Source of the DNA: Afipia sp.
Lineage (GTDB): Bacteria > Pseudomonadota > Alphaproteobacteria > Rhizobiales > Xanthobacteraceae
Length of the DNA stretch: 64,000 bases
NCBI GenBank assembly: GCA_024707075.1
Contig: JANQAK010000005.1
Location: forward strand, 37,362-101,361
Reading direction: 5' to 3'
Position 1 is the first letter of the stretch. Each line of letters starts with the position of its first letter. The notes below the pieces were generated by a model. The model was not told the DNA's origin. It searched no databases and saw nothing but the letters and a program-made list of their open reading frames with translations. The position numbers and the translations under genes were made by a program. This document shows positions 36,997 to 47,225 of the stretch, in pieces.

Positions 36997-37746
36997 TCAG
37001 AACTTGTAGTTCACACCCGCACGGACCACGTCGATCTTGTTGTTGAAAGTCGTGATCAGCGCGGCGGTGGGAGCGACGGGCGGGACGTTCGCCACGGTCG
37101 TATCTCCGAGGTCGTAGTGGAGATATTCGATGCGAGCGGTCCAGTTACTGGTGATGGCGTATTCGACGCCGCCTCCGATGACCCACCCCGACGACGTTGT
37201 GTCAAAAGACTGGGGCGTGAGCGGGACAACGAGCGTAATGTTGGTCCGGTAATTGATGCCGCCCCACGCGACGCCGCCCGTCGCGTAAACCAGCCAATGA
37301 TTGGATGTATATCCCAGGCGGCCACGGATCGATGCAAGCCAATCGACGTCTCGAGTGGCCTCATGATGGAGTTCCGGAGCGTAAGGAATGCCTCCGGAGG
37401 CAAAGGGTGCCGTGCCGAAGGCGCGAATATTCGTGCCGGAAAAGTCGCCTTCGATGCCGAGTAGCCAGTTCGAAGTGAATTGCCAATTATAGCCGATCTG
37501 GCCGCCGCCCACGATGCCCGAAGCATCGTTGCCGATGACGGCTGGATCGAAAGCTCCAGCCCCGGTCAATGTTGCTGCCGCGGAATCGTTGCTCCAGCCG
37601 CCGCCAAGGTGACCGCCGATGTAGAAGCCGGTCCAGCTGAAGGCCGGCGCGACCGCAGGCGGGGCCTTCACCGGAAGGTCGGCAGCCAAAGCTGGCGATA
37701 ACGCCGCGATGGAAAGAATGGCACCGGTCGCAATCAAGGTCTTCAT
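36997..37746 (-). CDS. Omp25/RopB-like outer-membrane beta-barrel protein
   Basis: A 249-residue protein with a signal peptide (MKTLIATGAILSIAALSPA, cleavage after LAA), the typical DLPVKAPP linker, and an eight-strand-type barrel: FSWTGFYIGGHLGGGWS at the first strand, GGGQIGYNWQFTSNWLLGIEGD, NWTARIEYLHYDLG, and the terminal VVRAGVNYKF ending in Phe. This is the common outer-membrane surface protein family of Rhizobiales. The start is ATG 37746. It is transcribed away from the AraC-type gene. Confidence 0.9.
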   Translation of the reverse strand: MKTLIATGAILSIAALSPALAADLPVKAPPAVAPAFSWTGFYIGGHLGGGWSNDSAAATLTGAGAFDPAVIGNDASGIVGGGQIGYNWQFTSNWLLGIEGDFSGTNIRAFGTAPFASGGIPYAPELHHEATRDVDWLASIRGRLGYTSNHWLVYATGGVAWGGINYRTNITLVVPLTPQSFDTTSSGWVIGGGVEYAITSNWTARIEYLHYDLGDTTVANVPPVAPTAALITTFNNKIDVVRAGVNYKF

Positions 37747-38056
37747 ACTGAAATGCCTTCTGAATCGGTCCTCGTCTGCTGTGTGATTTGAGGGATTACG
37801 CTCCGCCTGTCTTGCACGCGGCGGAACAGCGGTTGCACTTGACGGCAGGCCTCCGGAATTCGTTCGCAATGTTGCGCGGGTACAACGATGCGCGAGGCTG
37901 TATCGCTGTGATTGACCTAAACGGCACTGAACTTGATTTACGCGGAAGGATTGCCCGTTTTCGTGCCGCTTGTGGGAACGCGAGCCGCTGCCGTTCACGG
38001 TCGCGTGTGGTATGGTGGTATGAAGGGGAACCCCATTTGCAATACAGCAGGCGAGC
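37747..38056. other. Divergent intergenic region
   Basis: A 310-base spacer between the outer-membrane protein gene and the AraC-type gene; it should contain both promoters. I see no convincing ORF, strong hairpin or clear operator in it. Confidence 0.4.
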
Positions 38057-39026
38057 ATGCCGAAGGTCGATTACTCGTCGGATCAGCTTCCCGTACATTT
38101 GAGTGACAAGGCGCGCTTCATGTTGTGGCGTGATATCTGGCTGGAGCAGCTCGGCGCGGCCGAGATCAAGCACGCCGACGATAAGCCGTTCGCGACGTCG
38201 TCCAGGAATGTCATGCTCGGCAATCTCGGCGTCAGCCGGTTCAGAACGACGACGAACCATTACGTGCGGACCCGCAAGCATGTCGCCAATGACCGTGACG
38301 ACATCTACATCGGATTTTATCGCAGCCCCAAGCCGCAAATCTGGAGTGCAGGCAATCGCGATCTCACCATGAAGAACGGCAGCGTGATGGCCTACAACAT
38401 TGCGCAGCCATGTTCGAGCTTCACCGATGGCGTCACCTCATGGGTGATGGCCTCGATCCCGCGCGCGCAGATTCTTAAAGTCGTGCCGCATGCCGACGAT
38501 CGCGCCGTGACCACGCTCGACAGAAGCGATCCGATTGTGCGGCATCTCGAGCACACCATCGATTTTCTGCTTAATGCCGATGAAGTGCATGAATCGCCGC
38601 CTTTGATGCAGCATGCCGAAACCATGCTGGCCGATCTGATCGCGCTGGCGCTGGGCGCGCGCGGCGAGGAAGCTCATGTCGCGCAGACAGCGCGGCCTGC
38701 GTGCCGCTCGCCTGCGTGAACTTTTGTCGATCATCGAGGCGCGCTTTGCCGATCCCTCGCTCTCGCCCGCCGCAATTGCGGACAGTCTTGGGCTGTCCGA
38801 CCGCTATGTGCGGGATCTGCTGTTTGAAAGCGGCAAGACGTTTTCCGAACGTGTCCTGGAGTTACGCCTGCACAAGGCGAGGGTGATGCTGTCGGACGTG
38901 CGCTCCGACACGCTGAAGATATCGGAGATCGCGATGGCCTGCGGGTTCAACGAGGTGACTTATTTCAACCGCCGTTTCCGTGCGCGCTTCGGCTGCTCAC
39001 CAACGCAATATCGCGGCAGATTGTAG
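38057..39026 (+). pseudogene. AraC-family transcriptional regulator, frameshifted
   Basis: The first frame (from ATG 38057) encodes an AraC_binding_2-type N-terminal domain of about 210 residues (FMLWRDIWLEQLGAAEIKHA; YIGFYRSPKPQIWSAGNRDL). The second carries the AraC DNA-binding domain (SPAAIADSLGLSDRYVRDLL; ISEIAMACGFNEVTYFNRRF; FGCSPTQYRGRL). An extra base near 38688 separates AQT from RGLRAARLRELL. Corrected, it is about 322 residues, normal for this family. Probable sequencing indel. Target unknown; the divergent outer-membrane gene is a candidate. Confidence 0.85.
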
Positions 39027-39109
39027 GGGCTCGCAGCGCGCGATGGAGAAGATCGGCGGCGTGAAGCGGGCGGGACGTTTGTTTGAGCCGCGCCATGGAC
39101 TGGGATGAG

Positions 39110-39136
39110 AAAACTCCCGGCATCGCCGGGGTTTTG
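39110..39136 (-). terminator. Terminator attached to first orphan groEL tail
   Basis: Hairpin CCCCGGCGATGCCGGG followed by GTTTTC when read on the minus strand, just past the stop of the groEL remnant at 39165-39320. The same terminator type follows the second tail near 40505-40535. Confidence 0.7.
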
Positions 39137-39164
39137 CATTTCGTAAGTGCGAAGGACGCGTGGA

Positions 39165-39320
39165 TCAGAAATCCATGCCGCCCATGCCGCCGCCCGGAGG
39201 CATTCCGCCGCCGGCCGCGCCGCCCTTCTTGGGGACTTCGGCGTTCATGGCTGCGGTCGTGATCACAAGCGCCGCCACCGAGGCTGCGTTCTGCATCGCA
39301 GCGAGCGCGGCCTTGGTTGG
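39165..39320 (-). pseudogene. groEL: Orphan 3' end of a groEL gene (remnant 1)
   Basis: On the minus strand, about 52 codons match the GroEL C-terminus: [15 protein letters not shown] then [16 protein letters not shown] and the terminal GGGMGGMDF plus stop. The last roughly 75 bases are identical to the complete groEL at 42046, and the rest has diverged, so it comes from a different groEL copy. No upstream groEL body remains. It lies just before the cytochrome gene. Confidence 0.85.
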
Positions 39321-39448
39321 TGACGAGGGGCGGAAGGCAGCCAGTCATGGGTCGCGTTTCGGCCGTGACACCCTTCATGCGACGCAAGTATTCTTGTGCT
39401 CAACGAATCGACGCGCAGACGCTGCGCTGGAATGATGGGGGCGGGAGC

Positions 39449-40453
39449 ATGACATCGTATCGGGTCCGGCGGTTTCCGCCCACCATTGTCCGGCTTGTCG
39501 CGCTCGCAGTCGCCGTCGCGTGCTCTCCATCCGCTGACGCGCAGACGGCGGCGCCGAAAATCTGGACGGTGCCGGAGGTCGGCGCGCTGCCGTCCGATGC
39601 TTTTGGTCTTCAGGTGCGCCGCGGCCGCGATCTGATCACGGCGACCTACGCGCATATCGGGCCGGAGGTGGCGGACCCCGCCAAGCGGTTTGCCGGCAAC
39701 AATCTGTCGTGCAGCAACTGCCACCTTCAGGCCGGCACGAAGAAATTCGGTTTGCCGATCTTCGGCCTGTACGAGCTGTTTCCGCAATACAGCGCGCGGC
39801 TCGGCGCAACGATCACCATCGAGGACCGCGTGAATTCGTGCATGGCGCGCAGCCTCAATGGCCGCCCGCTGCCGGAAGACAGCGCGGAGATGCAGGCCAT
39901 CGTCGCCTATATCAAGTTTCTGTCGTCGGGCGTCGCGCCCGGCGAGAAGCTGCCGGGCCTCGGCGCCGGCGCAATGCCCGAACTGAAGCGGGCGGCCGAT
40001 CCCGTGCGCGGCAAGACAATTTATGCGAGCGCCTGTCTCTCCTGTCACAACACCGATGGCTCCGGCATTCGCCGCAGCCTGCCGACCACCGATCTCGGCT
40101 ACATGATGCCGCCTCTGTGGGGGCCCGACAGTTTCAACGACGGCGCGGGCATGGCGCGGCTGATCACGGCCGCGAACTTCGTGCATTTCAACATGCCGCA
40201 CGGCGTCGACTATCTGAATCCCGGCCTGTCGGTCGCGCAGGCGTGGGACGTCGCGGCCTACATCGTGTCGCAGCCGCGACCGAAGAAGGCCGGACTGGAC
40301 AAGGACTTTCCGGATCTTCTCAAGAAGCCGGTCGATGCGGCTTACGGCCCCTATGCGGACGGCTTCAGCGAGCGGCAGCATAAATACGGGCCGTTCGCGC
40401 CGATCCGCGCCGCGATCGCAAGGCAGCAGCGCGCGAAGGACAAGGCGAGATAA
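39449..40453 (+). CDS. Di-heme c-type cytochrome (TsdA/SoxA-like)
   Basis: A 334-residue exported cytochrome. A signal peptide (LVALAVAVACSPSADA) is followed by two heme-attachment sites, CSNCH near residue 90 and CLSCH near residue 197. The segments FAGNNLSCSNCHLQAGTKKF and RVNSCMARSLNGRPLPEDS resemble thiosulfate dehydrogenase TsdA and SoxA-type cytochromes, so periplasmic sulfur oxidation is possible but not proven. ATG 39449 was chosen because it begins the signal peptide. It is bracketed by two orphan groEL tails on the opposite strand. Confidence 0.85.
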   Translation: MTSYRVRRFPPTIVRLVALAVAVACSPSADAQTAAPKIWTVPEVGALPSDAFGLQVRRGRDLITATYAHIGPEVADPAKRFAGNNLSCSNCHLQAGTKKFGLPIFGLYELFPQYSARLGATITIEDRVNSCMARSLNGRPLPEDSAEMQAIVAYIKFLSSGVAPGEKLPGLGAGAMPELKRAADPVRGKTIYASACLSCHNTDGSGIRRSLPTTDLGYMMPPLWGPDSFNDGAGMARLITAANFVHFNMPHGVDYLNPGLSVAQAWDVAAYIVSQPRPKKAGLDKDFPDLLKKPVDAAYGPYADGFSERQHKYGPFAPIRAAIARQQRAKDKAR

Positions 40454-40560
40454 ATCGGCCAGCGGGGAAGCGGCGACGGTTTGAGATATCGCGCAGCAAA
40501 CAAAAACCCCGGCATCGCTGCCGGGGTTTTGCATTCTTGGTTTTGCCTGAGTGGCTGGAC

Positions 40561-40701
40561 TTAGAAATCCATGCCGCCCATGCCGCCGCCCGGAGGCATT
40601 CCGCCGCCGGCCGCGCCGCCCTTCTTGGGCAGTTCGGCAATCATGGCTTCGGTGGTGATCAGCAGCGGAGCGACCGACGCCGGTTTCTGGATTGCCGACG
40701 C
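40561..40701 (-). pseudogene. groEL: Orphan 3' end of a groEL gene (remnant 2)
   Basis: On the minus strand it encodes [20 protein letters not shown] then [25 protein letters not shown] and stop TAA. About 98 bases (40563-40660) are identical to the complete groEL at 42048-42145, then similarity fades. A groEL-type terminator (CCCCGGCATCG...) follows at about 40505-40535. It lies between the cytochrome gene and the toxin-like gene. Confidence 0.85.
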
Positions 40702-40781
40702 GCGGCCCCCCGGATGCGCCAATCTTGACAAGGAAAATAATCCTATATACATTCCGCCTTCCTATTCCGGGAATAGTCGAG

Positions 40782-41410
40782 ATGACGATGACAAGCTTGC
40801 AGACGAGGATAGCTGATCTGGAAAACAGGATATTTGGCTGGAAGGCGGATTATGCTTTTCACCGCTTCATGCTGGCTTTGAAGGCCGGCTTCAATCGCGA
40901 GCAGCCAAGAGACGAATGGGGGCGCTGGACGACAGGCGGGGGGGCACTGTCACAACGTCGGCCGGATTTTATACGGGCATTCAAAGCATCGATGAGACAT
41001 CAGACGCTCTGAGCGATATTCTGACGGATGTCATAAATGGGCTTGAATATCTTCCGTCTGTGAATCCGTCAGCTTACGGCATGCTTGTTCACTCGCTTTT
41101 TGGAGCTGCGGTCCGTCTTCGTGGTTTGCCGGGTGTTGGCGACATCGAGAGGACGTTTAGTCCGGACGATACCGAGCCTTATTATGGCATGCCGGGGAGT
41201 GTTCGAACGGACCTGACCTTGCGCAATATTCAAGGCGACATCATTGCTATTTATGACGTCAAAACCGGAGGTGCTTCTTTGCTCCCCTCGAGAGCAGATC
41301 AGCTTCGGTTGAAAACAAATGCGTCGCCCAATACTCCAGTTTTTGAACTCAATGTCACGCGAGGTATTTCGCGCAAATCAATTTACTTGCAGAGGGAGCA
41401 TTTGCCATGA
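40782..41410 (+). pseudogene. Putative PD-(D/E)XK nuclease toxin with RDEWGRWT N-terminal marker, frameshifted
   Basis: The first frame (ATG 40782) encodes a helical N-terminus ending in FNREQPRDEWGRWTTGGG, a marker I know from rhizobial polymorphic-toxin-like proteins. At a seven-G tract (about 40939-40945) one base is missing, and the second frame continues TVTTSAGFYTGIQSID and so on. The C-terminus has VRTDLTLRNIQGDIIAIYDVKTG, a D...DxK pattern of PD-(D/E)XK nucleases. The joined protein is about 209 residues. Its stop overlaps the next ORF (ATGA). GC content looks lower than in neighbours. Toxin function is inferred. Confidence 0.6.
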
Positions 41411-41880
41411 GCATGGAAATCTATTTGCTGACCGATGCTGTAGTGCCGACGACGCAGGTATGGCAAGAAGCCATCCACGCGCTTAAGTTCGATGCCAGGT
41501 TTGTGGACGAACGACCGCTGCAAGCTGGTGAAATACGGCTGCGGGTGGAGTGCAAGGGCAAGCCAGTTCTCTTTGAGATCGAGCGCGTCAGTCTCGCCAG
41601 GGTGCGCAAGACATTTCCGGATGTTGCGTTTCCTGACCATATGTCCCACGTGCACGCTCTGTACTGGAGTAAGACGTTGGAAGGTGGCCTTGCAGCCTAT
41701 CAGGCGGCGGCGGCTTATCTCGGTCTCGTCAAAGGATTGATGATCGATACAGAGGAAGGCAAACTTAAGACACCAGACGGCGCGATCGAACTCGCCCGCA
41801 AGATGTCCATGGAGATGCCTATGCTTGAAGCCGCCTTGGCAGACATTCTTGCGAAGATAGCTGCGAAGCCACGCAATTGA
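41407..41880 (+). CDS. Putative immunity protein partner of the upstream toxin-like gene
   Basis: A 157-residue soluble protein, MSMEIYLLTDAVVPTTQVWQ, with an alternating strand-helix pattern and an acidic helical C-terminal half (LIDTEEGKLKTPDGAIELAR quoted in part as EEGKLKTPDGAIELAR). It is not recognised as an enzyme. A four-base start overlap with the toxin-like gene and similar base composition suggest a toxin-immunity pair acquired together. The role is inferred from arrangement only. Confidence 0.6.
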   Translation: MSMEIYLLTDAVVPTTQVWQEAIHALKFDARFVDERPLQAGEIRLRVECKGKPVLFEIERVSLARVRKTFPDVAFPDHMSHVHALYWSKTLEGGLAAYQAAAAYLGLVKGLMIDTEEGKLKTPDGAIELARKMSMEMPMLEAALADILAKIAAKPRN

Positions 41881-41885
41881 GAGGC

Positions 41886-41979
41886 GTCATTGCGAGGGTT
41901 GAGAGCGACGAAGCAATCCAGACTGGATTCGCGTAGCCCGCCATCGGGCGGAAAACCGGACTCGTTGGCTCGCAATGAC
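41886..41979. repeat. Palindromic intergenic repeat (GTCATTGCGAG type)
   Basis: Ends GTCATTGCGAG and CTCGCAATGAC are exact inverted repeats around an 70-base centre. It separates the immunity-like gene from the groEL terminator. Confidence 0.75.
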
Positions 41980-41987
41980 ACGGTAAG

Positions 41988-42016
41988 AAAAAGGCCCGGA
42001 TTGCTCCGGGCCTTTT
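41988..42016 (-). terminator. groEL terminator
   Basis: Read on the minus strand, AAAAGGCCCGGAGCAATCCG pairs with its downstream complement, followed by CCTTTTT. It lies 30 bases after the groEL stop. Confidence 0.8.
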
Positions 42017-42045
42017 GGATTTGTATTCGTCGTAAGTGGCGTGGA

Positions 42046-43707
<1,662 letters not shown>

Positions 43708-43745
43708 TCAGGACGATTGGAATTTTGGTGACGGAGAGGGCGCTC

Positions 43746-44061
43746 TTAAGCGGCCTTCTTCTTCGCGTTGGTGTCGGTGATGACACCCATGATGTCGCTT
43801 TCCTTCATGATCAGGACTTCCTGGCCATCGATCTTGACCTCGGTGCCGGACCACTTGCCGAACAGGACGATGTCGCCGACCTTGAGGTCGATCGGGATCA
43901 GCTTGCCGGCTTCGTCACGGCCGCCCGGACCGACCGAAAGAGATCTCGCCCTGCGAGGGCTTCTCTTTGGCGCTGTCCGGAATGATGATGCCGCCAGCAG
44001 TCTTCTCTTCGGCGTCGATGCGCTTGACCACGACGCGGTCGTGAAGCGGACGGAATTTCAT
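43746..44061 (-). pseudogene. groES: Co-chaperonin GroES (10 kDa), frameshifted
   Basis: It begins [20 protein letters not shown], continues [20 protein letters not shown], and ends [18 protein letters not shown]. The 316-base span is one base too long: an extra G near 43945 (TTTCGGTCGG, on the minus strand) interrupts GEISF and [10 protein letters not shown]. Corrected, it is 104 residues, the usual GroES length. Because the protein is normally essential and the rest is perfect, a sequencing error is the likeliest cause. A CIRCE-like element is upstream. Confidence 0.9.
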
Positions 44062-44105
44062 GCAGTCCTCCTAAAACTTTGATGATGTTCGAGTTTTTCA
44101 AATTC

Positions 44106-44130
44106 TGGCAGTCGGGGTGAGCGAGTGCTA
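44106..44130 (-). promoter_or_regulatory. Degenerate CIRCE element (HrcA operator)
   Basis: Read on the minus strand it is TAGCACTC-N9-GACTGCCA, 45 bases before groES. The left half matches the known CIRCE half TTAGCACTC and the right half GAGTGCTAA differs at two positions. It suggests HrcA-controlled heat-shock expression, possibly weakened. Confidence 0.65.
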
Positions 44131-44186
44131 CCCTGACTGCACCGGACATAGGCCCACGGCGGGTGCCGGGCAAGGGTCTGTAGCAG

Positions 44187-44223
44187 AAAATTTGGCAGTC
44201 GGGCGGCCCGGCTGCCAAATTTT
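44187..44223 (-). terminator. Strong terminator-like hairpin
   Basis: 17-bp arms AAAATTTGGCAGTCGGG and CCCGGCTGCCAAATTTT with one mismatch, ending in TTTT on both strands. It lies between the DUF1353 gene and groES and can insulate them. Confidence 0.75.
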
Positions 44224-44248
44224 GCCGGATCGTTAACGCGCCGGAGGC

Positions 44249-44757
44249 TCAGCTTTCGGGCGGATTGGACTTCCGGGCTCGCCGCTTGCGGACGATGTCG
44301 AGTTCGGGCCTCGGCGCGACCTTCTGCGGGATCGGCTTGTCGGTCTTCCAAGCCATCGCGCGGGCCGCCTGCAATGCCAGGAATCGAACACCCGCACCGC
44401 CGCCCACATGATCCATCGGGTCATGAAGCCGACGCCGCACACCGCCATGGCTTCGAGAAAGATCGCGTCGGCGCGCTGCCGTGTCGGCGCTTCGGGATGC
44501 GGCTCGGTGCCTTCGCGCAGCTCATTATAGAGATAGTCATGAACCACGGCGGCGCGGCTGTATTTTCCCCAGGTTGGGAGGAGCGCCCAGAAGATACGCG
44601 GCACCGACGCGCCGTCGGTCTCGAACAGCTTGTGCACTTCGATCATGTGGCCGGAATTCTCGTCGCCGACCTCATAGACCAGCGGCTGCTCCAGCCGCCA
44701 GGTGCGGTAGTCCACATCGAGCTGCGTAATGGTGAGTTCGCCGGTGAAACGGCTCAT
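44249..44757 (-). pseudogene. DUF1353 family protein, frameshifted
   Basis: It starts at ATG 44757 (MSRFTGELTITQLDVDYRTW) and carries the DUF1353 core FETDGASVPRIFWALLPTWG and AAVVHDYLYNELREG, characteristic of these phage- and tail-associated small proteins. Near 44378 a missing T in GATTTCC separates VFD from FLALQAARAMAWKTD. Corrected, it is about 169 residues with a basic C-terminus. Likely sequencing indel. No phage genes are near; function unknown. Confidence 0.78.
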
Positions 44758-45108
44758 GGCCCCGCTCCGTATTTGACGAGCTGTGAGGGTTGCACGCGAA
44801 CGCAACGCTGTCAGCACGGCATTGTCAGCAGTCTTTCGGCCATGCTGCTACTGCCTTGATAGGCAACACTTTATTTAACATTTAGGCTTGAGATGAACCT
44901 TCGTACTGCGTCAGACTTTTCCTCAAGCGCGTTTGTTCGCGACGTGGAATCCGGTTCGCGACTTGCGCGCTCAACGAAGTGGGTGCGAGCGCGTTCGACA
45001 AAAACCGGTTTGCCACTGTTTGCCGAGCGCCTCCGCCATCTTTTTGGTCGCGTTTTCCACGACGAACCGCAAGGCCACTTCGTCGGAAAACGCTCTACGG
45101 AGGTTCTG
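44758..45108. other. Divergent intergenic region
   Basis: A 351-base spacer between the DUF1353 gene and the Usg-like gene. An open frame begins at 44893, but its first 72 codons look unlike protein and the ribosome site lies at 45098, so I do not annotate them. It contains an AT-rich patch near 44850-44890 suited to promoters. Confidence 0.4.
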
Positions 45109-45423
45109 ATGGTCTCGAAAGCTACGGTCTCGCAGGTCGCGTCCCGTCACGGAGTTGTCTCCGAGGACTTCAAGAAGCAGCTCGCCGGTTATGGCCTGAC
45201 AACGGCCGAAATCCTGTATCGCCGTCCCGATCACCACTGGCTGCTGCAATCCTATGTCTGGCAGAACTACGATCTGTTTCCGAACTTTCCGGCGCTGAAG
45301 GACTTTCTCGCCTTCTGGCAGGCCAAGCTGGAAGGGCCGCTGGTCGCCGTCACCGTCGCGCATTCAAAGCTGGTGAAGCCCGCCGAACTGAAAGCGATCG
45401 ACGGGGTGTTCCGGCTGCATTGA
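45109..45423 (+). CDS. usg: Usg-family protein
   Basis: A 104-residue protein matching the Usg-like family of alphaproteobacteria: FKKQLAGYGLTTAEILYRRP, WLLQSYVWQNYDLFPNFPAL, and a terminal segment with HSKLVKPAELKAIDGVFRLH. The name comes from a gene upstream of asd or trp in some species; the function is not known. The start ATG at 45109 is supported by GGAGG six bases upstream, so a longer open frame reaching 44893 is rejected. Confidence 0.85.
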   Translation: MVSKATVSQVASRHGVVSEDFKKQLAGYGLTTAEILYRRPDHHWLLQSYVWQNYDLFPNFPALKDFLAFWQAKLEGPLVAVTVAHSKLVKPAELKAIDGVFRLH

Positions 45424-45450
45424 GAAACGAGCGACCGTCAACGGTTGCGC

Positions 45451-45553
45451 CGTCACCCTGAGGAGCGAGCGCTTGCGAGCCTCGAAGGGTGACAGCATGT
45501 ATCGCGCATCCTTCGAGGCTCGCCGCAAACGCGGCTCGCACCTCAGGATGACG
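45451..45553. repeat. Palindromic intergenic repeat (CGTCACCCTGAGG type)
   Basis: The outer arms CGTCACCCTGAGGAGCGAG and CTCGCACCTCAGGATGACG are near complements, and the inner GCCTCGAAGG and CCTTCGAGGC are exact complements. Same family as 6325-6427 and 48126-48237. Confidence 0.8.
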
Positions 45554-45568
45554 CTCAGCTTTGCCGCT

Positions 45569-46312
45569 TCACCCCCGCCCGACGAACGGCATCTGGGTCG
45601 CCATGATGTTGAGAAACAGCGCGTTGGCGTCGAGCGAGCGCGTTGCCATGAAGACGATGGCGTCGGCGACGTTCTGCACATCCATCCGCGGCTCGACCAT
45701 CTTGTCGCCGCGCGGCTGAAGCACACCGCCCGCCATGCGCTCGGTCATTTCCGTGGCGGCATTGCCGACATCGATCTGGCCGCAGGCGATGTTGTAGGCG
45801 CGGCCGTCGAGCGCGGTGGCGCGGGTGAGGCCGCTGATGCCGTGCTTGGTCGCGGTGTAGGGCGAGGAGAACGGACGCGGCGCATAGGCCGAGATCGATC
45901 CGTTGTTGATGATGCGGCCGCCCTGCGGCGTCTGGTTCTTCATGATGCGGAACGCGTGCTGGGTGCAGAGAAATGGCGCGGTGAGGTTGGTGTTCACCGT
46001 GGTCTGCCACTGCTCGAGGCTGAGGTCTTCCAGCGGCACCGGCGGCGTGCCAACGCCGGCATTGTTGAACAGCACATCGAGGCGACCGAACGCCTCCATG
46101 GTCTTGGCAAACAATGCCGCGATCGACGCCGGATCGGTCATGTCGCTCGGCACCACGATGCTCTTGCCGAGATCCTTGCCGGCCTTGGCGGTTTCTTCGA
46201 GCGCGTCCTTGCGCCGCCCGGCCAGCACCAGCGAGAACCCGGCCTTCATCAGGGCCAGCGAGCAGGCGCGCCCGATTCCAGACCCCGCACCGGTGACGAT
46301 TGCGACTTTCAT
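45569..46312 (-). CDS. SDR-family oxidoreductase
   Basis: A 247-residue short-chain dehydrogenase. The cofactor motif is [15 protein letters not shown] at the N-terminus, followed by [10 protein letters not shown], the active-site Ser region [24 protein letters not shown], and a C-terminal region with [19 protein letters not shown] Ser/Arg-rich turn after the second strand (LAGRRKD) suggests NADP. It is on the minus strand, about 70 bases after the Anbu gene, so it may be co-transcribed with it or simply adjacent. Substrate unknown. Confidence 0.9.
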   Translation of the reverse strand: MKVAIVTGAGSGIGRACSLALMKAGFSLVLAGRRKDALEETAKAGKDLGKSIVVPSDMTDPASIAALFAKTMEAFGRLDVLFNNAGVGTPPVPLEDLSLEQWQTTVNTNLTAPFLCTQHAFRIMKNQTPQGGRIINNGSISAYAPRPFSSPYTATKHGISGLTRATALDGRAYNIACGQIDVGNAATEMTERMAGGVLQPRGDKMVEPRMDVQNVADAIVFMATRSLDANALFLNIMATQMPFVGRG

Positions 46313-46380
46313 TGTGTTCTCCCCTTTTTATGCCGCTGGTTGATTGGCGCGGCTTGTTTTGAATTTCGGTCCGGCGGGTC

Positions 46381-47130
46381 TCAGGTCTTGTTGCTGCTGT
46401 AAGGCGGACGCGGAATGCTCTGATGCGCGGCACGAAGAGCCGCGGACCAGCGCGCGCGCAGATCGTGGAAATAAGGCTCGCCGGGCTCGATGCGATAATC
46501 CAGCTCCGCGTCGCAGACATCGGGACGCACCGTGAGAATGTCGATCGGCATTCCGACGCCGAGATTGGAGCGCATGGTCGAGTCCATGGAGACCAGCGCC
46601 ACCTTCAGCGCGTCGGAGAGATCGACGTCATAGGAAATCGCGCGGTCGAGCACCGGCTTGCCGTATTTGTGTTCGCCGATCTGGAGATAAGGCGTGTCCG
46701 TCGTGCACTCGATGAAATTGCCCGCGGTGTAGACCATGAACAGCCGCATCCGCGCGCCCTTGATCTGGCCGCCGAACAGAAAGGAAATGTCGAAGTTGAT
46801 GTCCTCGGCGCGCAACGCGCTGTCTTCGAGCGCATGCACGTTGCGGATGGCGCGGCCGATCCGCTGCGCCGCCTGGAACATGGTCGGCGCGTTCATCAGC
46901 GTTTCGAGTTCGCCGGTGACCGGATCTTCGATGCCTTCATTCAGCGTCGAGATCACCGACTGGGTGAGCGCGAGGTTGCCGGCGGTGGCGATCGCCATGA
47001 TCCGCTCGCCCGGCTTCTTGAAGATGTGCAGCTTGCGGAAGGTCGAGATGTTGTCGAGACCCGCATTGGTGCGCGTGTCGGCCATCATCACGAGGCCGTC
47101 CTTCACCAGAATTCCGCAGCAATAGGTCAT
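46381..47130 (-). CDS. Anbu (HslV/proteasome-like) peptidase
   Basis: A 249-residue Ntn-hydrolase fold protein of the Anbu family (ancestral beta-type proteasome homologue). After the initiator Met, Thr2 (MTYCCGILVKDGLVMMADTR) is in the nucleophile position. The Lys in HIFKKPGERIMAIATAG and the SMDSTMRSNLGVG region fit the fold. Anbu proteins occur with ATP-grasp, alpha-E and transglutaminase genes, exactly the order found here (50637 down to 46381). This operon has been proposed to make and handle a small peptide. Activity is not shown by sequence. Confidence 0.9.
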   Translation of the reverse strand: MTYCCGILVKDGLVMMADTRTNAGLDNISTFRKLHIFKKPGERIMAIATAGNLALTQSVISTLNEGIEDPVTGELETLMNAPTMFQAAQRIGRAIRNVHALEDSALRAEDINFDISFLFGGQIKGARMRLFMVYTAGNFIECTTDTPYLQIGEHKYGKPVLDRAISYDVDLSDALKVALVSMDSTMRSNLGVGMPIDILTVRPDVCDAELDYRIEPGEPYFHDLRARWSAALRAAHQSIPRPPYSSNKT

Positions 47131-47225
47131 TCCAACTCTCCAGACCGCGCATTTCTACGCGGCGGAGGGGGATGGGGCAACCGGGGCAATATCGCCCAAT
47201 ATCAGCGATTTGAGCCGATTCTGGC

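Noticed and set aside
40930..40950. Programmed ribosomal frameshift in the toxin-like gene
   Set aside because: Possible, but many other genes here have similar single-base faults, so a sequencing slip in the G tract is simpler.
44893..45108. N-terminal extension of the Usg-like protein
   Set aside because: The ribosome site and conserved N-terminus both point to ATG 45109; the extension is not protein-like.
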